DNA of 12,974 nt, taken from the NCBI GenBank assembly GCA_017627115.1, contig JAGAHK010000128.1, positions 1 to 12,974 of the forward strand, in the 5' to 3' direction. Source of the DNA: Bacillota bacterium. GTDB lineage: Bacteria > Bacillota > Clostridia > Lachnospirales > CAG-274. Made by a program: the position numbers and the translations under genes. Positions 7,011-12,974 of this stretch are shown piece after piece (positions within the stretch are counted from its first letter, which is position 1; every line of letters starts with the position of its first letter). The notes beneath the pieces are model-generated. The model had not been told where the DNA came from and searched no databases. It saw only the letters and a list, made by a program, of their open reading frames with translations.

Positions 7011-8735
7011 ATGAGTAAAAAAATATGTCTGATGTTGTCGTTGATGATGCTTTTTTCATCTATAAATTTCCGAAATATCTTCGCTGAAGAAAACATTGTA
7101 TTTGATGCCGCGGCTTTTGATGCAGTTGTTTCGGGCTCGGGTATGGAAATGAAAGGACCGTCCGATGGTAAACCTCCGGGACCTCCTCCCGATATGAAAG
7201 ATGAAAAAAAAGACGAATTTGCACCCGTTATTGTCTCTCAGCCCGAATCGGTGCACTATGTTATTGAGGGAAGCCGATATGCTGCACCAAAATTCAGCGT
7301 TTCGGCTCAATTGCCAGACACCGTCGTAAGCGGCAGTGCAGTTTTTGAATGGTTTATAAACGATGAAAGTGTAGGGAGCACAGAAGAATATGAAGTGTTT
7401 AACACCGAAGTGTGTACAAGTACATTTAATGCCGCACAGCTTTTAAATAAGCCTTGCGGCGTTTACAGAGCGTACTGCAAAGTATCCTGTTATGCGGAAG
7501 AAAGTGAACACAGCGTAAATTCTTACGAATCTGTGTTTATAGTCTGCAAGGGCGTAAAGGAAAACTGTTTTGTCACCTTTTCCGATGTTCATCAGACTTT
7601 TTCAAATATATCACAGACCATCGGTGACTGCATAGTAAATAATAACGGCTGTATCCCGTCCCTTGTTATATGCAGCGGCGACTGGGTAAACCGTGTGCAT
7701 TATATGGGCGACAACGAGGAATTTTACCAAAAGACCGCCGATGAACTAATATATCGTATGTCTTTGCAGCTTGGCGGCATTGACACCGTTTATGTATCGG
7801 GCAATCACGATAACGGCAGAGCGGCAGCGGAGTCAACAATAGCTGCGGGACTTGGTGCACAAGCAAATTACAACGGTGTCGGAATAATTTATGCGGGGAA
7901 AGACCTTGTTGTTATAGGTATGAATTACGAAAATGCAGCAACTGTAGACTCAAACAGCCGTGTTATCTCTACAGATTATTCTGCTGTTATACCCGATTTG
8001 AAAGCCGCACTTGAAAAAGCAAAGAAAGAACATTACGGCAAACCTGTCGTAATATCGGCACATTCCGGGCTTCACGTTCTTGGTATTCAGCCCGAAAGTG
8101 CGCAAAGCGACACAAAAGAATGGAGCGGAAGCTTTGAGTACAATATAGACAATGCCGACAAGGTTGTCGAATTGCTTAACGAATATTCCGAGAATATGGA
8201 TATTATCTATTTCTTCGGGCACGATCATTCAAAGGGTGAAAGAGAGTTTATGCTTTTACCGGGTGATACGATAATAAGCACATCGCACTATGACGATAAA
8301 ACATACAGTGAGCATACCCTCGGTTTTGCCTACGGACACGCAGGTTATCTGACCGACGGTATAAACGGAAAAGAATATTATTCTTTCGTTTCCATGGATA
8401 AAAATTCCATAACAAGGACTATGTACAAAGCAGACGGCAGCCAAAGTGAATTGAGCGAACTGACCGTAACGCTAAAAAGAAAAATAAAAGAGACCATTCT
8501 CGAAGAAACGGTCAAAAAGAAAGCCTCGAACGGTTCAAGCTCAAAAAAGGCAATGGCTATAAAGTATAACAAAACAACGGAAAATCCGACAAAAACCGAA
8601 GTCGATCCCAAAGGACATATTTTCTCGTTTAAAAACCTAAAAGAATACGATATTGAAACCGTATTTGAAATTGCATCACAAAACAAGCTGATCGGTTTTG
8701 CTTTGTCGGTTTTCAAACATATATTGCCTGTGTAG
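7011..8735 (+). CDS. Secreted calcineurin-like metallophosphoesterase
   Basis: 574 residues. The start is ATG 7011, with AGAAGGTGA at 6998-7006. Residues 1-25 are a signal peptide cleaved after IFA. Residues about 48-62 are a Pro/Gly-rich linker (GKPPGPPPDMKDEKKDE). Residues about 66-180 look like an Ig-like beta domain. The catalytic domain (about 185-500) shows all metallophosphoesterase signatures: FSDVH (Asp192, His194), SGDW (Asp224), GNHD (Asn265, His266), AHSG (His351) and GHDH (His404, His406), which bind two metal ions and hydrolyse phosphomono- or diesters. The C-terminus is lysine-rich, with no dockerin, sortase motif or clear membrane anchor. The substrate is unknown; extracellular nucleotides or phosphorylated polymers are possible. 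It sits behind the dockerin operon but has its own upstream gap of about 125 nt, in which I see no clear promoter. Confidence 0.88.
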   Translation: MSKKICLMLSLMMLFSSINFRNIFAEENIVFDAAAFDAVVSGSGMEMKGPSDGKPPGPPPDMKDEKKDEFAPVIVSQPESVHYVIEGSRYAAPKFSVSAQLPDTVVSGSAVFEWFINDESVGSTEEYEVFNTEVCTSTFNAAQLLNKPCGVYRAYCKVSCYAEESEHSVNSYESVFIVCKGVKENCFVTFSDVHQTFSNISQTIGDCIVNNNGCIPSLVICSGDWVNRVHYMGDNEEFYQKTADELIYRMSLQLGGIDTVYVSGNHDNGRAAAESTIAAGLGAQANYNGVGIIYAGKDLVVIGMNYENAATVDSNSRVISTDYSAVIPDLKAALEKAKKEHYGKPVVISAHSGLHVLGIQPESAQSDTKEWSGSFEYNIDNADKVVELLNEYSENMDIIYFFGHDHSKGEREFMLLPGDTIISTSHYDDKTYSEHTLGFAYGHAGYLTDGINGKEYYSFVSMDKNSITRTMYKADGSQSELSELTVTLKRKIKETILEETVKKKASNGSSSKKAMAIKYNKTTENPTKTEVDPKGHIFSFKNLKEYDIETVFEIASQNKLIGFALSVFKHILPV

Positions 8736-8770
8736 AACAATCAACAAATAATGAAAGGTGTGTTTTTATT

Positions 8771-8957
8771 ATGACAGTCAGAGCAGCAACAAAAAAACGA
8801 CTGGAAAACTTTTGATATGCCCGAGTTACACGACACATTTATATTGGATCGTTTAATTGACGAAAAGCAAATGTCCGTTTTAGAAAAAGGCAACATTCCA
8901 CAGGGAATGGAAGATAAATGGTTTTGGTATATGGAGGCTTTGTTATGCCAGACTTAA
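8771..8957 (+). pseudogene. Frameshifted and truncated gene remnant
   Basis: ATG 8771 follows AAAGGTG (8754-8760) and encodes 14 codons before stopping at 8813-8815. The reading frame one base over continues, from the A7 run at 8791-8797, as KNDWKTFDMPELHDTFILDR and so on to NIPQGMEDKWFWYMEALLCQT, stopping at 8955-8957. Removing one A joins both parts into one protein of about 62 residues. From memory, GMEDKWFxYME resembles the middle of a family of small Firmicutes proteins that continue with a conserved RSWTG motif; here that continuation is replaced by unrelated sequence, so the 3' end is lost. This is probably a decayed gene; a homopolymer sequencing error could explain the shift but not the truncation. 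Confidence 0.55.
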
Positions 8958-9121
8958 ATAATTATTATGTATATAAATCTACTTATTCCGGTTCCGGCGG
9001 AGGCGGAGGTGACGGATGTCTGATTATTATTTTTGCAGTATTAGTAGGCGCGGTTCCTTTGATTGGAGTGCCTGTCTTACTCATCTGCTTGTTTTTAAGC
9101 AGCTTTGGAAAGAAATATTGA
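8945..9121 (+). CDS. Small Gly-rich single-pass membrane protein, 58 aa
   Basis: The start is ATG 8945, supported by a consensus GGAGG (8933-8937) 7 nt upstream; an upstream ATG at 8918 in the same frame has no such site. A polar, Tyr/Asn-rich N-terminus (MPDLNNYYVYKST) is followed by a GSGGGGGDG linker (about residues 17-25), then a hydrophobic stretch of about 25 residues (LIIIFAVLVG to LLICLFL) and a basic tail FGKKY. It is likely inserted in the membrane. The function is unknown; no partner is obvious. Its ribosome binding site lies within the last codons of the preceding gene remnant, so it may be transcribed from that gene's promoter. Confidence 0.6.
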   Translation: MPDLNNYYVYKSTYSGSGGGGGDGCLIIIFAVLVGAVPLIGVPVLLICLFLSSFGKKY

Positions 9122-9153
9122 TTAATGCTATGAGTTAAAAAGGGGCGTTTCTT

Positions 9154-9195
9154 ATGTCAAAATTCAATCAAGGCAATACTGCTTTTATTGCATAG
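9154..9195 (+). other. Tiny interrupted reading frame
   Basis: AAGGGGCG (9140-9147) precedes ATG 9154, giving MSKFNQGNTAFIA then TAG (9193-9195). The same frame resumes as SNRFIREKLHKK and ends at TAA 9232-9234. It may be a remnant with a nonsense codon or a leader peptide for the next gene. An inverted repeat ATTGC-ATAGA-GCAAT (9187-9201) covers the TAG. The support is the ribosome binding site alone. Confidence 0.25.
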
Positions 9196-9249
9196 AGCAA
9201 TCGTTTTATCAGAGAAAAGCTCCATAAAAAATAATATGAAAGAGAGAAT

Positions 9250-10437
9250 ATGAAAATGGTAACAAAAATAAATGACAGTACGATCAAAATATCGGGAAGG
9301 ATAGATTCAAACAACGCAAAACAGTTTGAAGATGAATTGCTTGCGGCAGCGAAAACAAAAGATGTGACACTTGATGCGGCAGAACTTGAATATATTTCAA
9401 GTGCGGGACTTCGTGTTCTTCTAAAACTCAAAAAAAGCACAAAAGGGAATGTACTTGTTATAAATGTTTCGCCCGATGTATACGATATTTTCGGTGTAAC
9501 GGGTTTTGACAATATACTTGATGTGAAAAAAGCATTAAGAGAAATAGATGTAACGGGGTGTAATATCATCGGGCAGGGCGGTAACGGTATTGTATACAGG
9601 ATCGACGATGACAAGATCGTTAAAGTTTACAAAACATCTGTTGGGTTTTCGGAAATCGAACAGGAAAGAGAGTTTGCCAAAAATGCCCTTATAAACGGTA
9701 TACCCTGTGTTATCGCTTATGATGTTGTAAAATGCGGCGAAAGTTACGGCATTGTTTTTGAAATGTTAAAATCGGATACACTCGGTCACGCCATAAAAAA
9801 TTATCCCGATAAATTTGACGAATATATTGAAAAATATGTAGCCCTTGCCAAAGAACTGCACGGTGCAAAACTTGCGGAAGAGGTATTCACAAGTGTAAAA
9901 ACCATACTTCACGATAGGGTCCCAAAACTTGCCAAATGGTGTTCCGAAGAGGAAATGCAGCTTTTGGACAGTCTTATTGATGAAATGCCCGATGAAGGTT
10001 CCCTTATCCACGGCGATCTTCACCCCGGAAATATAATGATACAAGACGGCGAACTTGTGCTTATAGATATGCCCGAAGTAACGATAGGCGCAAAAATTTG
10101 GGATCTTGCAAGTATTTACAGAGATCTTATATCGGGCCCGCAAAACGCACGTCCCGATGCTATGGTGACAGTTGAACGCTCACTCGGTATGCCGAAAGAA
10201 ACAGCAATAAAAGCAGGTATGGAGTTTTTTAAACTTTATACGGGAATTACCGATGATAAACAGCTTGAAGCGTATTTGGGAGGAATAGGTCTGGTTTACG
10301 CACTGAATGTTGTACTTCTTGTCGGCAGCGGAACGCCCGATGCCTTAAATGTAGCCGATTCCATTATGGATAAACTTTTAAGAAATGTGATAATACCAAA
10401 TGAACAGTCATTAAGATATTTGCTTAAATCACAGTAA
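9250..10437 (+). CDS. STAS domain-aminoglycoside-phosphotransferase-like kinase fusion
   Basis: 395 residues, cytoplasmic. Residues 1-97 form a STAS domain of the anti-sigma-factor-antagonist type, with EYISSAGLRVLL; Ser51 lines up with the phosphorylated serine of SpoIIAA. Residues about 103-390 form a kinase of the aminoglycoside/choline phosphotransferase fold: Gly-rich loop GQGGNGIVY (108-116), ATP lysine Lys125 in VKVYK, catalytic HGDLHPGN (254-261, Asp256), and metal-binding Asp273 in LIDMPE. The kinase resembles the family known as TIGR02172. The start at 9250 has GAAAGAGAG at 9238-9246; ATG 9256 is an alternative. It heads a compact set with a nitroreductase 42 nt downstream. The domains are sure; the substrate (small molecule or protein, possibly its own STAS serine) is unknown. 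Confidence 0.85.
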   Translation: MKMVTKINDSTIKISGRIDSNNAKQFEDELLAAAKTKDVTLDAAELEYISSAGLRVLLKLKKSTKGNVLVINVSPDVYDIFGVTGFDNILDVKKALREIDVTGCNIIGQGGNGIVYRIDDDKIVKVYKTSVGFSEIEQEREFAKNALINGIPCVIAYDVVKCGESYGIVFEMLKSDTLGHAIKNYPDKFDEYIEKYVALAKELHGAKLAEEVFTSVKTILHDRVPKLAKWCSEEEMQLLDSLIDEMPDEGSLIHGDLHPGNIMIQDGELVLIDMPEVTIGAKIWDLASIYRDLISGPQNARPDAMVTVERSLGMPKETAIKAGMEFFKLYTGITDDKQLEAYLGGIGLVYALNVVLLVGSGTPDALNVADSIMDKLLRNVIIPNEQSLRYLLKSQ

Positions 10438-10479
10438 GCAGCCAATTAAGTTTTTTGAAAAAAAAGGAGTTTGATAAAA

Positions 10480-11007
10480 ATGAACGAAACTTTAAAGGTA
10501 CTTGAAAACAGAAGAAGCTGCCGCAGCTTCAAACCCGAGATGATAAAAGAAGAAGAACTTAATGCTATCATTAAGGCGGGCACTTATGCGGCAACAGGAA
10601 TGGGAAAACAAAGTCCCATAATAATTGCCGTTACCGACAAGGCGTGCAGAGATGCCATTGCGGAAGAAAACAGAAAAATAGGCGGTTGGAAAGAAGGCTT
10701 TGATCCATTTTACGGTGCACCCGTAATACTGATAGTTCTTGCGGATAAGAGCGTACCCACATATATCTATGACGGTTCTCTTGTTCTCGGCAATCTTATG
10801 AATGCCGCAGAAAGTCTTGGTGTTGGAAGTATATGGATACACAGGGCAAAGGAGGAATTCGAATCCGATTTTGGAAAAGAAATACTGAAAAAGTTAGGAA
10901 TAAGCGGCGATTACGAGGGTATCGGACATTGTGCCCTCGGGTATGCAGCCGAGCAGCCAAAAGCAGGCGTACAACGAAAAGAAAACTATGTTTACCGCAT
11001 AAAATAA
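10480..11007 (+). CDS. Nitroreductase family protein
   Basis: 175 residues, FMN-dependent, cytoplasmic. The N-terminus has the flavin-binding RRSCRSF (11-17); the middle carries YDGSLVLGNLMNAAESLG and SIWIHRA, and the end GHCALGYA, all typical of the family. At 175 residues it is at the short end of the range, like the small Clostridial nitroreductases. Such enzymes reduce nitro groups, quinones or other electron acceptors with NAD(P)H and usually act as dimers; the true substrate cannot be told. The start is ATG 10480 with AAGGAG (10464-10469), 10 nt upstream; TTG 10471 in the same frame is less likely. It lies between the STAS-kinase and the histidine phosphatase, probably co-transcribed with both. 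Confidence 0.88.
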   Translation: MNETLKVLENRRSCRSFKPEMIKEEELNAIIKAGTYAATGMGKQSPIIIAVTDKACRDAIAEENRKIGGWKEGFDPFYGAPVILIVLADKSVPTYIYDGSLVLGNLMNAAESLGVGSIWIHRAKEEFESDFGKEILKKLGISGDYEGIGHCALGYAAEQPKAGVQRKENYVYRIK

Positions 11008-11021
11008 GCGATGCAATAATT

Positions 11022-11594
11022 ATGATATACATTATACGACACGGGGAAACCAAATTGAATAAAGCCAATGTTCTGCAGGGACGCAGTAATTACCCGCTTA
11101 ATGACGATGGTAAAAAGCAGGCGGAAGTAGCCGCCGAAATTCTGAAAAGAATAAATTTTTCCTATGTATTTTCAAGCCCGTTGGTTCGGGCAGTTCAAAC
11201 GGCGGAAATTATTGTTCCGCATACAAAAATAATAGTTGATGACCGCTTGATAGAAATGGACTATGGGCAATACGAGGGAGCAACTTTACAAAATATGCCC
11301 GAAGAGCTGAGTATTTTCTTCAATGATTTTATCCACAATCCTGCCCCGGAGGGAATGGAGCCGCTGCAAGATGTTGTTAAAAGAGCCGGAGAATTCATTG
11401 AAGAAATAAGCGCTCTTGAAGGAAATATTCTTATTTCAACTCACGCTATTGCAATGAAAGGTATCCTCGAATATCTTACTCCCGACTCCAACGGAAGTTA
11501 CTGGGCAAAGTATATAGGAAATTGTGCCGTATATATGGCGGAAAATAAAGGCCGTCATATCGGTATCCCAATCAGTATGCCTGCACAAGTATAG
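11022..11594 (+). CDS. Histidine phosphatase (phosphoglycerate mutase-like) family protein
   Basis: 190 residues, cytoplasmic. The catalytic phospho-histidine His7 lies in the RHGET signature at the very N-terminus; Arg56 (LVRAVQTA), Glu78 (IEMDYGQYEG) and the second histidine His141 (STHAIAMKG) complete the active site. Members dephosphorylate sugars, nucleotides or cofactor precursors; the substrate here is not identifiable. ATG 11022 is chosen because RHG must be near the start and the frame runs into the nitroreductase gene further upstream. It has no strong ribosome binding site and starts 14 nt after the nitroreductase stop, suggesting translational coupling. The last residues (ISMPAQV) pass straight into a region with an orphan reading frame. 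Confidence 0.87.
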   Translation: MIYIIRHGETKLNKANVLQGRSNYPLNDDGKKQAEVAAEILKRINFSYVFSSPLVRAVQTAEIIVPHTKIIVDDRLIEMDYGQYEGATLQNMPEELSIFFNDFIHNPAPEGMEPLQDVVKRAGEFIEEISALEGNILISTHAIAMKGILEYLTPDSNGSYWAKYIGNCAVYMAENKGRHIGIPISMPAQV

Positions 11595-11776
11595 AAGATG
11601 ATAAAACAATTTTAAGCAATCTTTTGGATTGGTGGAGTAAAGATAATTATGATTACCATAATGAGTGGTTATTTGAGACAGCTCAAGCACTTAAAAATAC
11701 GGATGCGTGTTTACTCGTGTTGTTCTGCGTATTTTCTTGCATTGTTTTATATAATTTTGTAGATGTAATTATATGA
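11594..11776 (+). other. Orphan reading frame, probable gene remnant
   Basis: Directly after the phosphatase stop, the +1-shifted frame is open and protein-like at first: EDDKTILSNLLDWWSKDNYD, then HNEWLFETAQALKN, reaching TGA at 11774-11776. It has no start codon or ribosome binding site of its own. The second part (after about 11694) contains an inverted repeat AAAATACG (11694-11701) / CGTATTTT (11728-11735) followed by T-rich DNA, possibly a weak terminator for the phosphatase cluster, so only the first ~95 nt look like decayed coding DNA. I do not recognise the family. Confidence 0.3.
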
Positions 11777-11810
11777 TGACTCGATAAGAAATTATGGGTT
11801 GACTCGATAA
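11777..11810. repeat. Pair of 11-bp direct repeats upstream of the toxin-antitoxin promoter
   Basis: TGACTCGATAA occurs at 11777-11787 and 11800-11810, 23 bp apart start to start (about two helical turns), ending 6 bp before the -35 box. It is a candidate operator or activator site for the toxin-antitoxin operon. Confidence 0.5.
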
Positions 11811-11811
11811 A

Positions 11812-11845
11812 ATGTATTGCACTCTGACATACATTGTGCTATAAT
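11812..11845 (+). promoter_or_regulatory. Promoter and operator-like dyad of the toxin-antitoxin operon
   Basis: The -35 TTGCAC (11817-11822), 17-bp spacer and -10 TATAAT (11840-11845), with TG one base before it (extended -10), form a strong sigma-A promoter. An inverted repeat ATGTAT (11812-11817) / ATACAT (11829-11834) overlaps the -35 box, and GCAC (11819-11822) / GTGC (11836-11839) lies across the spacer. Such dyads are usual binding sites for RelB-type antitoxins in autoregulation; binding itself is inferred. Confidence 0.75.
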
Positions 11846-11873
11846 AAATAAAAAGACGAAGGGAGTTTTTATT

Positions 11874-12191
11874 ATGGCAATCAAAAGCAGTAATGTTACG
11901 GCACGGGTCGAACCCGAAATCAAGCAGCAAGCAGAAGCTATACTTTCAAATCTCGGTATTTCCGCATCAAACGGCATAAATATGTTTTACAGACAAATCA
12001 TTTTATGGAACGGACTTCCTTTTCGTCCGTCGATACCTACAAACAGACCTACACCTTTGGAAGATATGTCAAAGGAAGAATTCGATGCAAAAATGGCACG
12101 GGGTCTGTCACAGGCTAAGGCAGGCGAAGGTATGCCTGCGGATGAATTTTTTGACTCTTTAAAGCAGGAGATATTGAAGTCCTATGTCTGA
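11874..12191 (+). CDS. Type II antitoxin, RelB/DinJ family
   Basis: 105 residues. The N-terminal ribbon-helix-helix DNA-binding domain is seen in SNVTARVEPEIKQQAEAIL (6-24), followed by LGISASNGINMFYRQI (27-42) and the family motif GLPF (47-50). The C-terminal half (about 55-105), with MSKEEFDAKM and EFFDSLKQEI, is the flexible toxin-wrapping part. It neutralises the toxin encoded next and should repress its own promoter through the dyads at 11812-11839. AAGGGAG (11859-11865) lies 8 nt before ATG 11874. It overlaps the toxin gene by 8 nt, the classic arrangement for translational coupling. Confident in family. Confidence 0.92.
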   Translation: MAIKSSNVTARVEPEIKQQAEAILSNLGISASNGINMFYRQIILWNGLPFRPSIPTNRPTPLEDMSKEEFDAKMARGLSQAKAGEGMPADEFFDSLKQEILKSYV

Positions 12192-12525
12192 TGCTTACAA
12201 GCTAATTATTCTTCCCGAAGCACAGCAGGACATCAGAAATATTGTTTTGTATATTGCAAACGAGCTTGTTTCACCACAAGCGGCATTAAACTTACAGCAA
12301 AATTTTATTGACGAAATAAACAAGCTGTCATTTATGCCTAAAAGTATAAAACCTATTGATGAACAACCCTGGGGAGCTTTGGGAGTACGAAAAATATTGG
12401 TAAAGAATTACTACATCTATTTTATCGTTGATGAAACAGCTATGGAATTCAAAGTTATTGCTGCCATATATACAAAGATGGATCAAACTACCCAATTAGC
12501 TAAAAGAAATGCTGATACACAATAA
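12184..12525 (+). CDS. Type II toxin, RelE/ParE superfamily
   Basis: 113 residues. LIILPEAQQDIRNIVLYIAN (8-26) is the typical opening strand and helix of RelE/ParE toxins, followed by FIDEINKLSFMPKS, the basic strand LGVRKILVKNYYIYFIVDE (66-84) and a final strand VIAAIYTKMDQ. Toxins of this fold either cut mRNA in the ribosome (RelE) or block gyrase (ParE); the sequence alone does not decide. The start ATG 12184 lies inside the antitoxin's last codons. It looks complete, so the module is probably active. A strong terminator follows immediately. Confidence 0.9.
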   Translation: MSDAYKLIILPEAQQDIRNIVLYIANELVSPQAALNLQQNFIDEINKLSFMPKSIKPIDEQPWGALGVRKILVKNYYIYFIVDETAMEFKVIAAIYTKMDQTTQLAKRNADTQ

Positions 12526-12526
12526 T

Positions 12527-12569
12527 AAAAACAGGCTATTACTCGGCATTTGGGAAATAGCCTGTTTTT
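12527..12569. terminator. Bidirectional terminator between convergent genes
   Basis: AAAAACAGGCTATT (12527-12540) pairs with AATAGCCTGTTTTT (12556-12569) without mismatch, loop 15 nt. A-runs on the left and T-runs on the right serve both the toxin-antitoxin operon (+) and the SLOG gene (-), whose stop lies 3 nt beyond it. Confidence 0.85.
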
Positions 12570-12571
12570 TA

Positions 12572-12838
12572 TTATTCTGCCTGTACAGTAAGATTTATCA
12601 TCTCCTTTCCATATTTCTTTGCATATTGCATTGTCCGATATGCTTCGCCGCTTTCTCTTTCTATCCAGAATACTATAAAATCAGAACGGTCAAACTCCCC
12701 GTCATAGCCTGTCAGGAAGGCTACAAATTCGTATTCTTGTATAAATCTAAAAATAACATCGTCCAGGCGGCTCTCCAACAGCTTCGAATAATAAACATCT
12801 CTGTGACCAAAAAATGATACCGTATATACATCAAGCAT
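12572..12838 (-). CDS. Compact SLOG-family protein, 88 aa
   Basis: The protein opens with YTVSFFGHRDV (5-15), continues with FVAFLTGYDGEFD (38-50) and ends with RSDFIVFWIERESGEAYRTM (51-70), then QYAKKYGKEMINL. These are the N-terminal (FGHR, FxxGxxGEFD) and C-terminal (SDxxVxxxE...GAYxTMxYAKK..K.xINL) signatures of the SLOG-type Rossmann-like proteins related to the DprA/LOG fold. Such proteins are usually about 130-180 residues; here the two ends join directly at Asp50-Arg51, so the middle is missing. In the motif usually GGAY, GEAY is found. ATG 12838 is preceded by GGAGGTG 12 nt upstream. The family binds nucleotides or related small ligands; this one's role is unknown. It has its own promoter and converges on the toxin-antitoxin operon. 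Confidence 0.75.
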   Translation of the reverse strand: MLDVYTVSFFGHRDVYYSKLLESRLDDVIFRFIQEYEFVAFLTGYDGEFDRSDFIVFWIERESGEAYRTMQYAKKYGKEMINLTVQAE

Positions 12839-12881
12839 ATATCCCCAACACCTCCAACGATAGAATTATTGTTTAAAAAAT

Positions 12882-12910
12882 ATTGTAGCACATATTATAT
12901 AATAATTCAA
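12882..12910 (-). promoter_or_regulatory. Promoter of the SLOG gene
   Basis: On the minus strand, TTGAAT (12905-12910), a 17-bp spacer and TACAAT (12882-12887) form a good sigma-A promoter, with TG one base before the -10 (extended -10). The start site would lie about 35-40 nt before the start codon. The remaining bases to 12974 are AT-rich; I see nothing else in them. Confidence 0.65.
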
Positions 12911-12974
12911 GTGTCGTAATTAGTTGTAATAACAGCGTAATGTTCATAACTCGACCCAAAACATTTATAATAAA

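Noticed and set aside
10833..11021. Longer histidine phosphatase starting at 10833
   Set aside because: The extension overlaps the nitroreductase gene out of frame and is Arg-rich; the RHG signature belongs at the N-terminus, as given by ATG 11022.
12509..12817. Plus-strand open frame of 102 codons at the right end
   Set aside because: It reads through the terminator and lies antisense to the SLOG gene, which has clear family motifs.

Overview
The window looks like chromosome of a gut-type Clostridia bacterium, most likely of the Ruminococcaceae/Oscillospiraceae. Evidence: moderately AT-rich DNA, GGAGG-type ribosome binding sites, Gram-positive signal peptides, and two secreted proteins ending in type I dockerin modules, the hallmark of cellulosome-like complexes. 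Genus and species cannot be set from the sequence alone. Every gene runs on the + strand except the last.

Layout. (1) Bases 1-934 hold no clear gene. They contain a heavily structured element (1-139), two terminators, a tandem 18-bp repeat, a long palindrome and one promoter-preceded small open frame. (2) Bases 935-6845 look like one operon: a DUF4428 zinc-ribbon protein, then a secreted dockerin protein cut in two by an in-frame TGA at 2511-2513, then a 1151-residue secreted protein with five tandem ~190-residue repeats and a C-terminal dockerin. A terminator follows. (3) 7011-8735 encodes a secreted calcineurin-like metallophosphoesterase with an Ig-like N-terminal domain and no dockerin. 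(4) 8771-9249 is a zone of decay and small genes: a frameshifted, truncated gene whose 3' end carries the ribosome binding site of a 58-residue Gly-rich membrane protein, then a tiny interrupted frame. (5) 9250-11594 is a compact cluster: a STAS domain fused to an aminoglycoside-phosphotransferase-like kinase, a small nitroreductase, and a histidine phosphatase. (6) 11777-12569 is a self-contained RelB/DinJ-RelE/ParE toxin-antitoxin operon with a strong promoter, operator-like repeats and its own terminator. (7) 12572-12838 (minus) is an unusually short SLOG-family protein with its own promoter, convergent on the toxin-antitoxin operon and sharing its terminator.

How it fits together. The dockerin proteins would be exported and could be plugged into a cohesin scaffold encoded elsewhere; no cohesin lies in the window. 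The metallophosphoesterase is exported too but would act outside such a complex. The remaining genes are cytoplasmic or membrane accessory genes. Several broken reading frames (in-frame TGA, poly-A frameshift, truncated 3' end, orphan frame after the phosphatase) mark this as a fast-evolving stretch. I see no CRISPR array, tRNA, rRNA, transposase or phage structural gene.
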